This document shows positions 23,555-32,907 of a stretch of 64,000 nucleotides of DNA, piece after piece (position 1 is the stretch's first letter; each line of letters starts with the position of its first letter). The position numbers and the translations under genes were made by a program. The stretch covers positions 29,412,677-29,476,676 of the forward strand of contig OZ026602.1 of assembly GCA_964020085.1 (NCBI GenBank), written 5' to 3'. Source of the DNA: Micromussa lordhowensis. Lineage: Eukaryota > Cnidaria > Anthozoa > Scleractinia > Lobophylliidae. A model generated the notes under the pieces. The model worked only from the letters and a program-made list of their open reading frames with translations. It had not been told where the DNA came from and did no database searches.

Positions 23555-23985
23555 AGTGCACCTAACCCCAAAATATTTTTTTCGCTCAAATAAATCTTTG
23601 CACCTGTTCGAAACACAGTGCACCTTTTGAAACTAAATCTTTACTTTTTTATGGGCTGTAAAAGTTACGAAATCTAGCCATCATCTGTTGCACGACCGAG
23701 CTAGTAAGGGGCATGGGTCTATTCCTGGGTTGACGTCACAGACTGATTTGCATCGCATTAAGTCTTTGTAAACGTGCATGTAAAGAAGTTTATGACGTCA
23801 ACCCAGGAATAAACCCATTCCCCTTACTTGCTCGGTCGTAGAACAGACAATGGCCAGATTTCTTAACTTTTACCGCCTCTAAAAAGTCAAGAAAAGGGCT
23901 AGAAAAGGGCAAAAAGGCGCAATGCGTTTCAAACAGGTGCAAAGAGTCATTTAAGCGAAAAAAATATTTTGCGGTTAGGTGCACT
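23555..23985. mobile_element. 431-bp foldback element with TTAA duplication
   Basis: Flanked by TTAA at 23,551-23,554 and 23,986-23,989; the ends read AGTGCACCTAACC inverted. The whole element is one long imperfect palindrome with arms of about 185 bp around a centre near 23,770; the inner arms (about 23,684-23,740 and 23,795-23,847) contain the block CCTGGGTTGACGTCA and its complement. TTAA is the piggyBac target, but the ends do not look like typical piggyBac CCC termini, so the superfamily is open. Its right arm alone also occurs in each unit of tandem array 1 (for example 2427-2543). Confidence 0.75.
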
Positions 23986-25518
23986 TTAATTAACACTCAC
24001 CCCAAATTTCTCTCAACCTATCAAAATGGCACTCGATAATCAATCGTAAAGATTCTGGCCTTCAACTCATATTCTATTGAGTCTTAGCGTTAATACATTC
24101 AATATTTAGGTCGTTCTTTTCCTTTGTAAACAACAACACAGAATATTCATCGCTCCAAGTTTGTCAGTTCTTACCCCGGTAATACAGTAGCATGATTTTG
24201 TTTTGTTTGGGGGTGCGGGTAATCGGCCACTGCGGGTAATCTGTTGAACTTTTTTTCCCCTTATGAAAAAAATACACTGCTGCGGGTAATCTGCAGTGCG
24301 GGTAAACAGTCGGAAATTACGGTAATCAAAATAATTATCGATTAGCTCAAAGTATTATATTCAGTTTGTTCAGGTTTGCTCAAGTATGCTTCAAGGTTCT
24401 CTCAAAGTCACATAATCGTTAGATCACACACGCGATCAAAGTCATTAATCCCTGGTCTGATGGAAGGTGTATATATGTTTAACCAAATTGAAATGAAGAA
24501 ATACTCATGTTTAACGTCACACAAAGAACTTCCTCCTACACAGCTACACAACCAGAAACAACTTGCTTTTAGAAAGCTTTGCCATATTCTTAGGGGCAAT
24601 ATTTGCCCTTTCAGGGGTTCATAAGAGAGGGTGGGTAATTCCACTTAAGCATGAATTTAAATATTTTTGGACCAATATTTTAGTATGTACTTTTTTCTCA
24701 AAAAGCAGCTTGGATAATTCTTTTTGGTAACAATTACCCCACCCCACTCCTCTCAGTAGCATATTTTGCATACCTTTATAACAACCAGCCATCCTGCCTC
24801 CGGCCTACCACACTTCCCAGTTACATAGGTCAGACATTAGCATGTCTTCCCAAAATATATATACCTAATTATAATGATTTTAAAATTCCTAACTATAATT
24901 TATCTTGTATTATTGACCTTTAGTCTATTCTTTCAAACTGTAATGAGAACATGTGAATAACTATGATTACCATCCTCGGGTTTTTCTAGGGTAATGATGG
25001 AACCCACAGTTTTAAGCTTTCTTCAGGCAAGTGGCATGTTCACTACTTTTTTTACATTATGTTGCGGTTTGCACCATCAAACAATGCCCTTATTTTCTTT
25101 TAACTGGACATTTCTGCGGCATACGGTGAGTTTATTCATAAATATAATTCAATTTGATGTTTACCTTTCTTTTGACCGATAATGTTGAGTAAGAGTTTTT
25201 TTGTGGTTATCTAATGGTTAATGGAACCTCTCTGAACATGATAATTTTCCATTTCCATTCTGAAGGTATTGGTAATCAATATGAACAATTTAGATTGGTA
25301 GAATTTATACTGTTTTACAACATGTTACCTTGTTGAGTATCAATAACACAGGGCTGATGATAGATGACTCTGGTGATTTACTTTGATTTAGCCTTAAACA
25401 GCAGCTAAAGAAACACTTGAAGAATGAAAAATGAAGGTTCTGCTGAAGCCATGCAAACTATACTGCCCAACGACCTTCTAAAATCCCTTCAAGCAAGTAC
25501 ATTTGCAATCATAACACC

Positions 25519-25935
25519 AAATTTTCCAACCTTTCTTCCGAAGAAAGGGCAGTGCTAGAAAATCTTAGTAAGCCCACAGACATTATTGTCAAAGCAGCTG
25601 ACAAAGATGGTGCTTTGTTTGTTTGGTGGGCTGACCTCTACCACAAAGAAGCTTTGCAGCACCTTTCCGACACCTCTTTTTATGCCGAAGTTGACAAAGA
25701 TCTCTCTTGTAATAAGCAACAAATTGTCAAGAGAACTACTAACCACCTTATAGTCAAACAAGAATTGCCAGCCACTGCTACCAATCTCATCATTACCACT
25801 GCGAGAGCCCCGTGTATCTACTTTTCACCTTAAATTCACAAACCTGACAACCCAGATTGACCTATCATCTCTGCCTGAAGTTGCCCTACCGAACTCATTT
25901 TCAGCTATTTCAACAAAATTATGACACCTGCACCC
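25519..25935 (+). pseudogene. Penelope-like RT N-terminal remnant, copy B
   Basis: The longest of the three RT remnants. The frame from 25,519 has SSEERAVLENLSK, DIIVKAADKDGALFVWW, LYHKEALQHLSDTSFYAEVDKDL, LIVKQELPATATNLIIT and IYFSP, then a TAA at about 25,831, then IHKPDNPD. This is the region before and around the first RT motif of Penelope-like elements. Catalytic palm motifs and the GIY-YIG domain are missing; after about 25,935 it switches to recombinase sequence. Confidence 0.72.
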
Positions 25936-25969
25936 CAAGAAAAATGTCTCTACTTCTGAGGATGTTTAG

Positions 25970-26221
25970 TATGACAACATGGTGGTCGCAGAGGGTACAC
26001 TTGGTTAGAAAATGAAAAACATGTTGCGAGAAGCAAAACTTTGCAAGTGTTACACAAACCATTCAATCAGGGCGACAGCTGTCACATTCCTTGACAAGTC
26101 AGGTTTTGAAGCAAGGCATATTATGGCCATAAGCGGACATAAAAATGAAGCCAGCATCCGGAGCTATAGCAAAACTGACATTTGCACAAAGAGGTCAGAA
26201 ACCCTTACTACAGTGGTATGA
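25970..26221 (+). pseudogene. Tyrosine recombinase C-terminal fragment, copy B
   Basis: Same fragment as at 15,071 in copy A: HSIRAT, then SGHKNEASIRSYSKT. Slightly different before it (MLREAKLCK) and with the same TAG upstream of the MKNM. The shared stop shows that the damage predates duplication of the composite. Confidence 0.7.
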
Positions 26222-26289
26222 ACCACCGCATCAACCACATATTTTTAAAAAGACGGCACACTTCATTTGAAAATGATACAGACTTTGCC

Positions 26290-26865
26290 CAAATTGAAAA
26301 AAGAAAAAAAACACAACAGAGGTATTTGTTCCAGACGACTGCGTTCATACAATTGAAGAAAGGGACAATGACGGGGAGAAAGTCTTGCCAAGAGACATTC
26401 ATTGGATGAATTTTGGGTGGGGCGAGCAAAAAGGAGAAAATGAACAAGTCACAATAAAGCACCACCCTGGAGAAGTCTGGGTGCGGTTGCGAAAATATCA
26501 GGAAGCAGTGAAATGAAGCGGTGGTGTCAACCATGTGCCCTGAACCAGAAGGTGCTTCATTCCACAGCATCAAGTACCTACAAACAGAATGCGACCAATG
26601 TGGTGTAGCTTTCTTCAAACTTTTTCCTGCTGAAACTTCAGGTAAGGGATGTGTACAATGGTCATGTTATGACTACATTCCCTCTGTAAAGTTTCTTGCC
26701 AATGGTCAAGAAGAGCTAAAGATTGCCCTCATTCAGAAATTAACACCCCCATCAGAGCTTTTTTAGTATTTCAAGCTCCTTGCAGCCTCTCCCAGTCTCT
26801 CTTTTTTGGCGAGACGGCAACAGGAACAACTTGACAACTTCCTTGACAACCTTTCCACTAAATAA
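26290..26865 (+). pseudogene. Remnant of an unrecognised repetitive ORF, copy B
   Basis: Homologue of 15,388-16,000. Includes ECDQCGVAFFK, QWSCYDYI and LTPPSELF followed by the same stop. Few differences from copy A (for example SGKF to SVKF). Confidence 0.4.
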
Positions 26866-26993
26866 ACGCAATGCATGCCAACAATAAGTCTGTACATATT
26901 GTTGTAAACTACAGTTCAGCTTTGCTTTGTCCAAATTAAGGACAGATTCAGGTGCCCAGAACCGATTCCAGTGAAACCATTCTCTAAGAAGTA

Positions 26994-28403
26994 ATCAAAA
27001 TAATTATTGATTAGCTCAAGGTATTATATTCAGTTTGTTCAGGTTTGCTCAAGTATGCTTCAAGGTTCTCTCAAAGTCACATAATTGTTCGATCACACAC
27101 GCGATCAAAGTCATTAATCCCCAGTCTGACGGTCTGATGTTTAACCAAATTGAAATGAAGAAATACTCATGTTTAACGTCACACAAAGAACTTCCTCCTA
27201 AACAGCTACACAACCAGAAACAACTTGCTTTTAGAAAGCTATACATCTTCTTAGGGGCAATATTTGCCCTTTCAGGGGTTTATAAGGGAGGGTGGGTAAT
27301 TCCACTTAAGCATGAATTTAAATATTTTTGGACCAATATTTTAGTATGTATTTTTGCTCAAAAAGTAGCTTGGATAATTTTTTTTTGGTCACAATTACCC
27401 CACCCCACTCCTCTCAGTAGCATATTTTGCATAGCTATATAACATCCAGCCATCCTGCCTCCGGCCTACCACACTTCCCAGTTACATAGGTCAGACATTA
27501 GCATGTCTTCCCAAAATATATATACATAATTACAATGGTTTTAAAATTCCTAACTATAATTTATCTTGTATTATTGACCTTTAGTCTATTCTTTCAAACT
27601 GTAAAGAGAACATGTGAATAACTATGATTGCCATCCTCGGGTTTTTCTAGGCTAATGATGGAACCTACAGTTTTAAGCTTTCTTCAGGCAAGTGGCATGT
27701 TCACTACTTTTTTACATTATGTTGCGGTTTGCACCAGCAAACAATGCCCTTATTTTCTTTTAACTGGACATTTCTGCGGCATACAGTTAGTTTATTCATA
27801 AATATAATTCAATTTGATGTTTACCTTTCTTTTGACCGATAATGTTGAGTAAGAGTTTTTTTTTGTGGCTATCTAATGGTTAATGGAACCTTTCTGAACA
27901 TGATAATTTTCCATTTCCATTCTGAACGTATTGGTAATCAATATGGACAATTTAGATTGGTAGAATTGATACTGGTTTACAACATGTTACCTTGTTGAGT
28001 ATCAATAACACATGGGTGATGATATATTTGATTCTGGTGATTTACTTTGATTTAGCCTTAAACAGCAGCTTGAAGAATGAAGGTTCTGCTGAAGCCATGC
28101 AAACTATACTGCCCAACGACCTAAAATCCCTTCAAGCAAGTACATTTGCAATCATAACACCAAATTTTCCAACCTTTCTTCCGAAGAAAGGGCAGTGCTA
28201 GAAAATCTTAGTAAGCACACAGACATGATTGTCAAAACAGCTGACAAAGATGGTGCTTTGTTTGTTTGGTGGGCTGACCTCTACCACAAAGAAGCTTTGC
28301 AGCACCTTTCCGACACCTCTTTTTATGCTAAAGTTGACAAAGATCTCTCTTGTAATAACCAACAAATTGTCAAGAGCACTATTAACGACCTTATAGTCAA
28401 ACA
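26994..28403 (+). repeat. Composite repeat copy C, 3'-truncated
   Basis: Starts at the same ATCAAAATAATTAT block as copies A and B, directly after the end of copy B. It lacks a block around 27,140 and stops in the RT remnant at about 28,403, where sequence similarity to B ends abruptly (LIVKQ). The recombinase and third ORF are absent. Confidence 0.85.
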
Positions 28404-28415
28404 ACCCTTCAATTA
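28162..28415 (+). pseudogene. Penelope-like RT N-terminal remnant, copy C
   Basis: SSEERAVLENLSKHTDMIVK, TADKDGALFVWW, LYHKEALQHLSDTSFYAKVDKDL and DLIVKQ, then non-homologous sequence and a stop. Shorter than copy B but without an internal stop up to the breakpoint. Confidence 0.68.
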
Positions 28416-28565
28416 GCTATTAATCAATAAAAGATCCACTTTCTGACATGCTTTTGTAATTTTTATGACAAATTCTAGAGTAAAACTCCTTTACATTAAA
28501 TGTCTTGAAATTTGACTGTGACTGCATAAAGACTAGGAATCATCACGCATTATATAATAAGTATA

Positions 28566-28729
28566 GGAAATAGCACGGTTTCTAGGGGTATTTGGGATAA
28601 ATACCGCGAGTGATATTTCAAAATTCGCCAAAATATCACGAGCCGCCGCGGCGAGTGATATTTGGAGAGTTTTGAAATATCACGAGCCGGTATTTATACC
28701 AAATACCCCGAAGAAACCGTGCTATTTTT
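28566..28729. repeat. Foldback (hairpin) repeat of about 160 bp
   Basis: The left arm starts AATAGCACGGTTTC and the right arm ends GAAACCGTGCTATT; the arms (about 58 bp) also share the blocks GGGGTATTTGG and AAATACC and pair almost fully. The centre has further short inverted copies of GTGATATTT and a GC-rich core at about 28,640. It looks like a small MITE. Nothing else is visible between 28,404 and 28,565. Confidence 0.75.
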
Positions 28730-29196
28730 TGTTTATACTACAAGGCAAAGAAATTTCGCATCTTGTAACGCTGTTTAGTCACGCGCGAGTGATTGGTTTT
28801 ACTACAACATGTGATCAAACATGTGATCGCACAAAGGTCACACATGTTCAAATGATTTTCGCTTCAACTGCGATGAAACAGTACTTACCTGTAAATATCT
28901 TTTGAAGGGTACATTTTGAACAGCCTAATCGTCAGTCGAAGTTTATCAATAGATTGTTTTACCGATTCTGCTTGTGTGGAACTTGGACTTTGGGCTTTCA
29001 TTTAAGCAACAGGCCGTGAAAATTGTTGGCTATTTATTGTTTCTTTGGTCACCACAGCAGCGGAAAATAGTTTCCAGCGGACGACGTTTACTTTTGGTTG
29101 CCTGTGCTTCTGAACTGTTGAATAAAGACTGAAAGAAACCGTTTTTCGTTCTCTCACCTTCTTCGATAACAGTTAAAAGAGCGCTCGACGATAAAG
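28730..29196. other. No gene recognised
   Basis: On the minus strand a good splice donor (CAG/GTAAGT) reads out of about 28,890, which could end an exon covering roughly 28,891-28,960, but the peptide is not recognisable. No repeat structure stands out. Confidence 0.3.
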
Positions 29197-29409
29197 CTAT
29201 GCACCGAACTTCGTCAACTGAGTTGGTTCGCGTTGCAGCTCACTGAAAATATCAGGACTGTATCCTTTGCCTTCCACCTTAAATCGACGAAACAGTGACC
29301 TAGATCTTTGTACATTCTTTGCTGTTTCCATATCTTGGTAATTTCCTTTAGCTCTTGCAGTTTTTTCCACAGAATTTTGAAAACCTTTCCGCCATATTGT
29401 TTCGATCAT
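29197..29409 (-). CDS. Short ORF, unrecognised
   Basis: 70 codons from ATG 29,409 to TAG at 29,197. The peptide is basic (WRKGFQNSVEKTARAKG, SRSLFRRFKVEGKGY), with no membrane segment or known motif. It lies divergent to the exon at 29,616, about 200 bp away, so the gap could hold a shared promoter. It may be non-coding. Confidence 0.25.
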   Translation of the reverse strand: MIETIWRKGFQNSVEKTARAKGNYQDMETAKNVQRSRSLFRRFKVEGKGYSPDIFSELQREPTQLTKFGA

Positions 29410-29615
29410 TTAGGTTTCCATGGAAACTGAAATTTTTACATGTAAGTATTTCAAATTTGGCAGAAATACTACTGGTCTTAGCCAATCGCATTTGAGAAAT
29501 TTCTTGGCCTGTAGTATAAGCCAAGTTGTTCTCGCATTTCAATTAGTTCTTGCCTATGATCTATTGAAGGACAGATGCACGATTGACATTTTTCCCTCGC
29601 TTTTTTTAAATCAAA

Positions 29616-29978
29616 ATGACTGACATTTTTGAAAATTTAGAGGACAGTTTACCCGACTGGTTGAAGGATGACATAGAAGAAGGTCTTGCTCAGGCAGTGA
29701 CTTTGGACAAGAAACAAGAGGAACAAAAGTCTTGTTTCTTTGTGGAAGATAACCTTGAAAATATACTTGAGCAGTCGCAGTCCGTCGCGACTAAACGAAA
29801 CACAAAATGGGTCGTGAAACTATTCCAAAGCATGGACCCAGTGCTTTACTTCGTATTAACAAACTCAATAAGCAAGACGTTTGTGAGATTTAAAATTTAT
29901 TTCAAAAATTCAACTTTTCTTAGTCTAAAAATATTTGTTTTCACAGGTTGGTGTAATGAAAGGAACATCGCTTCTTGA
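29616..29978 (+). pseudogene. First-exon-like ORF, recombinase/QRICH1-like family start
   Basis: The first 70 or so residues look like real coding sequence: an acidic start (MTDIFENLEDSLPDWLKDD), a Gln/Glu-rich middle, then VATKRNTKWVVKLFQ at about residues 58-72. An NTKW/TKWAV-type block precedes the N-terminal domain in cnidarian QRICH1/ZMYM2-like and tyrosine-recombinase proteins, so this may be the first exon of such a gene; that is inference. After LFQ the sequence stops resembling a protein and runs to a stop at 29,978, with no obvious donor at the transition. The remainder is not recognised. Confidence 0.35.
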
Positions 29979-30360
29979 AATTAACACGACGGAATTAGAC
30001 TGAAACCTTACCACATTTTGACCTCGTCTATTACTGGACAGATGAACAACAACATGGAATCTATTTGTTAACTCCATGGAAGCAATGACACTGGTAAACA
30101 GTTCACTGCCAAGGTTCTTCATGAAAGTCTGGAGTTACAAGAAAATTGTAGCTCAATTTCTCTACCATTTATTCCGTTGACAAGCTGGCATGCTTTTCCA
30201 TCTTATAACATTACTGCTCTCTTTTAACTATTGCCACATGTATTACTATGCACTTGATCGCTTCCAAATCTTAATGATATAGAAGACATCACTAACATAC
30301 TGACCAGTAAACCAACGAAAAATGGAAGAAAGTACATGGATTTAGGTTTCTACACAAGAT
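29979..30360. other. No gene recognised
   Basis: AT-rich sequence without a supported ORF, repeat or RNA. A polypyrimidine tract plus CAG near 29,946 could be an acceptor, but what follows hits stops quickly. Confidence 0.3.
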
Positions 30361-30381
30361 GTGATGGACACAGTGAACCAG

Positions 30382-31291
30382 GATGACCCCCGGGACACCC
30401 ACGGGGAACCCCCAGGAACACGCAGGGAATGGTACATTTTTGACAATTTTTTGGGCGCGTGGGGTGGGGGACATTGTTTGGTTTTGGAAATGAACGCTTC
30501 AGACTCCAGGGATGCACCCCCAGGATTTGGTCACCATTGGTCAGCGGTACATGGTTTTCAAATCCCGGATGAACAGCTTGCCGCCATTTGTATTCCATTT
30601 CTTGGATCTGTTGCACGTTTGTTCTTCATCATGCCGTTGTACAAAGCCTGGGATGTTTTACGAAGAAAAAGAAAGTCTGTTATTCCCGACAGTTTCGATG
30701 AATTCGTTGTGAAAGGTGAGCTAAATTCCATTTCATCAGATTTCGTCGTTTCCGAACATACATTTTTAATATTTTAAAACGAGTATGTGCGAGTTTTAAT
30801 AAGCTTTAAGCTTATATAACAAAAATACCGTAAGCTAGTTGTACTTTCATATATTTATATGTCTTCTTGATATTTTATTAAAATCGCTAGCTAAAAGAAA
30901 ACTTGAAATAAGTGACGAGAAAGAGGTGATAGTATATACCGAAGATGATGGAACTGAAATTGACGAAGACACTTTTAGTGCATTCGATCCTGGAAGCACA
31001 TTTATTTGCGCAGTGGGAAACGAAAACTGGTCGCCATCAACTCCTCAAGAGGAAAGCAATACTCCAGGAAGACTGTCGTCAAGATTAGTGCAAGGAGAGC
31101 AAAAAAAAAATAGACAGATATATCTGTTATTACTGCAAAGATACAGTGTATAAAGAAAAATGAAGGTATTCTGGCTCCTAAGCTCCTGGGGAGGAGAATT
31201 TGGCGTGACTTTTATGCCCTATTCCCCAGGGATTTAGTAGGTTTTTGTTTGATCGTTAAAACAAATCCCCAGGGGTGTCCCGGGGGTCAAC
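30382..31291. repeat. GC-rich inverted repeats flanking the CIDE-N exons
   Basis: 30,382-30,407 and 31,266-31,291 are inverted copies sharing the core TGACCCCCGGGACACCC followed by GGGGA, with a few mismatches. They bracket about 900 bp that includes the two CIDE-N exons. They could be ends of a non-autonomous element that carries a gene fragment, or two separate insertions of a GC-rich repeat. I could not identify a target duplication. Confidence 0.45.
30631..31153 (+). CDS. CIDE-N domain gene fragment, two exons
   Basis: Exon 1 is 30631-30715 (donor AAAG/GTGAGC) and exon 2 begins at 30,891 after a TCGCTAG acceptor, phase 1, running to TAA 31,151-31,153. The joined peptide of about 115 residues is a CIDE-N/CAD-type fold: YKAWDVLRRKRKSVIPDSFDEF (first strands and helix), then VIVYTEDDGTEIDEDTF, then DPGSTFICAVGNENW. 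The EDGTEID and terminal W are hallmark positions of DFFA, DFFB and CIDE proteins, where CIDE-N domains mediate homotypic assembly. After the domain comes a Ser/Pro-rich tail and a poly-A slip-prone run, then a stop. No nuclease or other effector domain follows in the window. The ATG is preceded by a motif-free leader. It could be a short real gene, a truncated one or a captured fragment. Confidence 0.7.
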
Positions 31292-31349
31292 CCCCGGGAA
31301 AGCCAATGATAAGTGCATAAATATCCTGTAAAGAAAAGCAAGCCATTTT

Positions 31350-31680
31350 GTCTGTGATTAATTTCGATCCAAGGCCAGCTAAATATGGAGATGTAAAGGT
31401 GCACCACATAAACAAATTTTTGACCACGTTACAAGGGTTGTCACAAGCTGAGGGTGAAGGGGTTTCAATGTGTGCCCCTACAATGACTACAAACTTGAAT
31501 ATGAGAGAAAAGGAGTGTTGTTGGAGCAAGTGAGTGCCATACATGAACATCTAAAATCTGAAGCCTCGATTGAAATCCCAGGAACACAACAACAAAGTTA
31601 ATCTGAGAAATGGTTCTCTGAACGATGGTGCAGACTGACAGCATCTAAGTGTCTTTCTGCTTTTAAATAAACTTACCTTG
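31350..31680 (+). pseudogene. YqaJ-like recombinase/exonuclease N-terminal fragment
   Basis: A first frame reads VINFDPRPAKYGDVKVHHINKF, and a second, after a frameshift near 31,490, reads YERKGVLLEQVSAIHEHLK, IEIPGTQQQS, a TAA, then EKWFSERWCRLTASK and another stop. The pattern I-E-x-x-T-x-x-Q ... W-x-x-x-R-x-x-R-L-T-A-S is the start of the YqaJ-type exonuclease domain found in many cnidarian repeat-associated genes. The catalytic part is missing. Frameshift and two stops make it a pseudogene. Confidence 0.5.
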
Positions 31681-31883
31681 CATGCATCGAAGTATTCTTG
31701 CGTCACCAGCCGTCAGTTTTCTAAAGTCTAAACTGCCAGTTCGAAACTCGGTAGTTCCACCGTTTGTAACCTGCAATTAAGAAAAACCTAGTTTTATCAT
31801 AATATTACACTGATAGGAATATGCTGCAAAGCAGTCAAGAAACTCACTGCAATACTAAATAACTATTCCTTCGGTGTGCGACA

Positions 31884-32065
31884 CTTGCAGACTGCAGACT
31901 GTAGACTTTTTCACTAAAATATTGTATTCCATTTCCATTACCAATACCTAACCGTAAACAGGCTAACCTGAGTGCTATTCAGGCTAACCTGAGTGTTATT
32001 CAGGCTAACCAGAGTGCTATTTAGACCTAAATGTAGTCTGTAGTCTGCAGTCTGCAGTCTGCAAG
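31884..32065. mobile_element. Foldback element inside the MULE left TIR
   Basis: Ends are CTTGCAGACTGCAGACTG-type inverted repeats made of a CAGACTG-like heptamer. Inside sit three copies of a 21-bp direct repeat beginning CAGGCTAACC (31,959-32,021). It separates the first 12 bp of the MULE TIR from the rest; a spare copy of the GGTCACTTCGTTCC TIR motif follows it at about 32,072, so the event was not a simple clean insertion. Confidence 0.7.
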
Positions 32066-32811
32066 GTATCCGGTCACTTCGTTCCATAGTCAATTCGTTC
32101 CAAGTCATTTCGTTCCATCTTACGGTCACTTCGTTCCAAAAAATAGTCACTTCGTTCCACGAAACAGTCACTTCGTTCCATAAGCAAATAGAAGTTAGAA
32201 CATAACAGCGAATACAACTCGCCTTGTTGTGGGATTCAAATACCCATCAACAAATAGTAGTTAAACATATTAGCGAATACAACTGGCCTTGTTGCGCAAT
32301 TCAAATACCCGTTTTAGCATTCGCCCCAACCCCCCATCATATGAGCACATCGTACACTTGCGATCTTATTGCTAGCACCACACGCGTGAACAGAGTTGAG
32401 ATGCTTTTTAATTTACAAGCAAACAAACAGTTGTTTGACATCAACGCACAGAGTTGGGACGTTTTTTTAATTAACAAGCAAACAACAGTTGTTTGACATT
32501 AACGCGCGACTTTGTTTCAACTGTCTACTCACGCGTGTAAAAAACGACCGTTTCATGATTTAATGGAGTGAAAACTCTAAACCGCGCTAAGCTTTCTGTT
32601 TTTTTTGAAATCTCACCCTAACCCACGCGCAAAAATCGTTATTTTTCTCACCTTCAAAACCACGCGCGATGTGTGAACATATGCTAATTGTAGGTGAGAG
32701 TTTTTCTTTCAAGCAAACAAACAATACCGTGCTAATTGACCTCTCATTGACTGTCCGCCCAATCAAATCGCTCGTTTTCTTCGAAGTTTGATTTTCGATC
32801 CTGGGCCTGGG

Positions 32812-32819
32812 TATAAAAG
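32812..32819 (+). promoter_or_regulatory. TATA box of the MULE transposase gene
   Basis: TATAAAAG lies 89 bp upstream of the ATG at 32,908, placing a start site near 32,843. Position and spacing suit a Pol II promoter internal to the element. Confidence 0.6.
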
Positions 32820-32907
32820 GACCACTTTGTTTCGGGTAACTCATATTCGCTTAATCAGCCACACCAACTGTTCAAAAATTCTTCAAACCGCGATCGATTC
32901 ATTCAGG

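Larger units (their letters stand above)
16098..24322 (+). mobile_element. Pogo/Tigger-like DNA transposon, defective, with nested insertions
   Basis: The empty site is preserved at the copy B/C junction (26,992), which reads straight across the TA. Here the element is flanked by TA at 16,096-16,097 and 24,323-24,324, as expected for pogo (Tc1/mariner superfamily). The ends form imperfect inverted repeats of the form CCRTAAYTTCCGRCYG. GCGGGTAAT-type motifs recur near both ends. The total is 8,225 bp; removing the Harbinger insertion (4,942 bp plus 3) and the 431-bp foldback leaves about 2.85 kb, a usual Tigger size. The transposase is a pseudogene. Confidence 0.85.
24325..26991 (+). repeat. 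Composite repeat copy B
   Basis: Follows the pogo right end and TA. It is collinear with copy A. It keeps the stretch of about 60 bp deleted from A's RT remnant, so it is the most complete copy. It ends at TA 26,992-26,993, where copy C starts with no transposon between them. Confidence 0.85.

Noticed and set aside
30350..30616. 88-codon minus-strand ORF rich in Pro/Gly/His
   Set aside because: Mostly translation of the GC-rich CCCCGGG-type repeat; no independent support.
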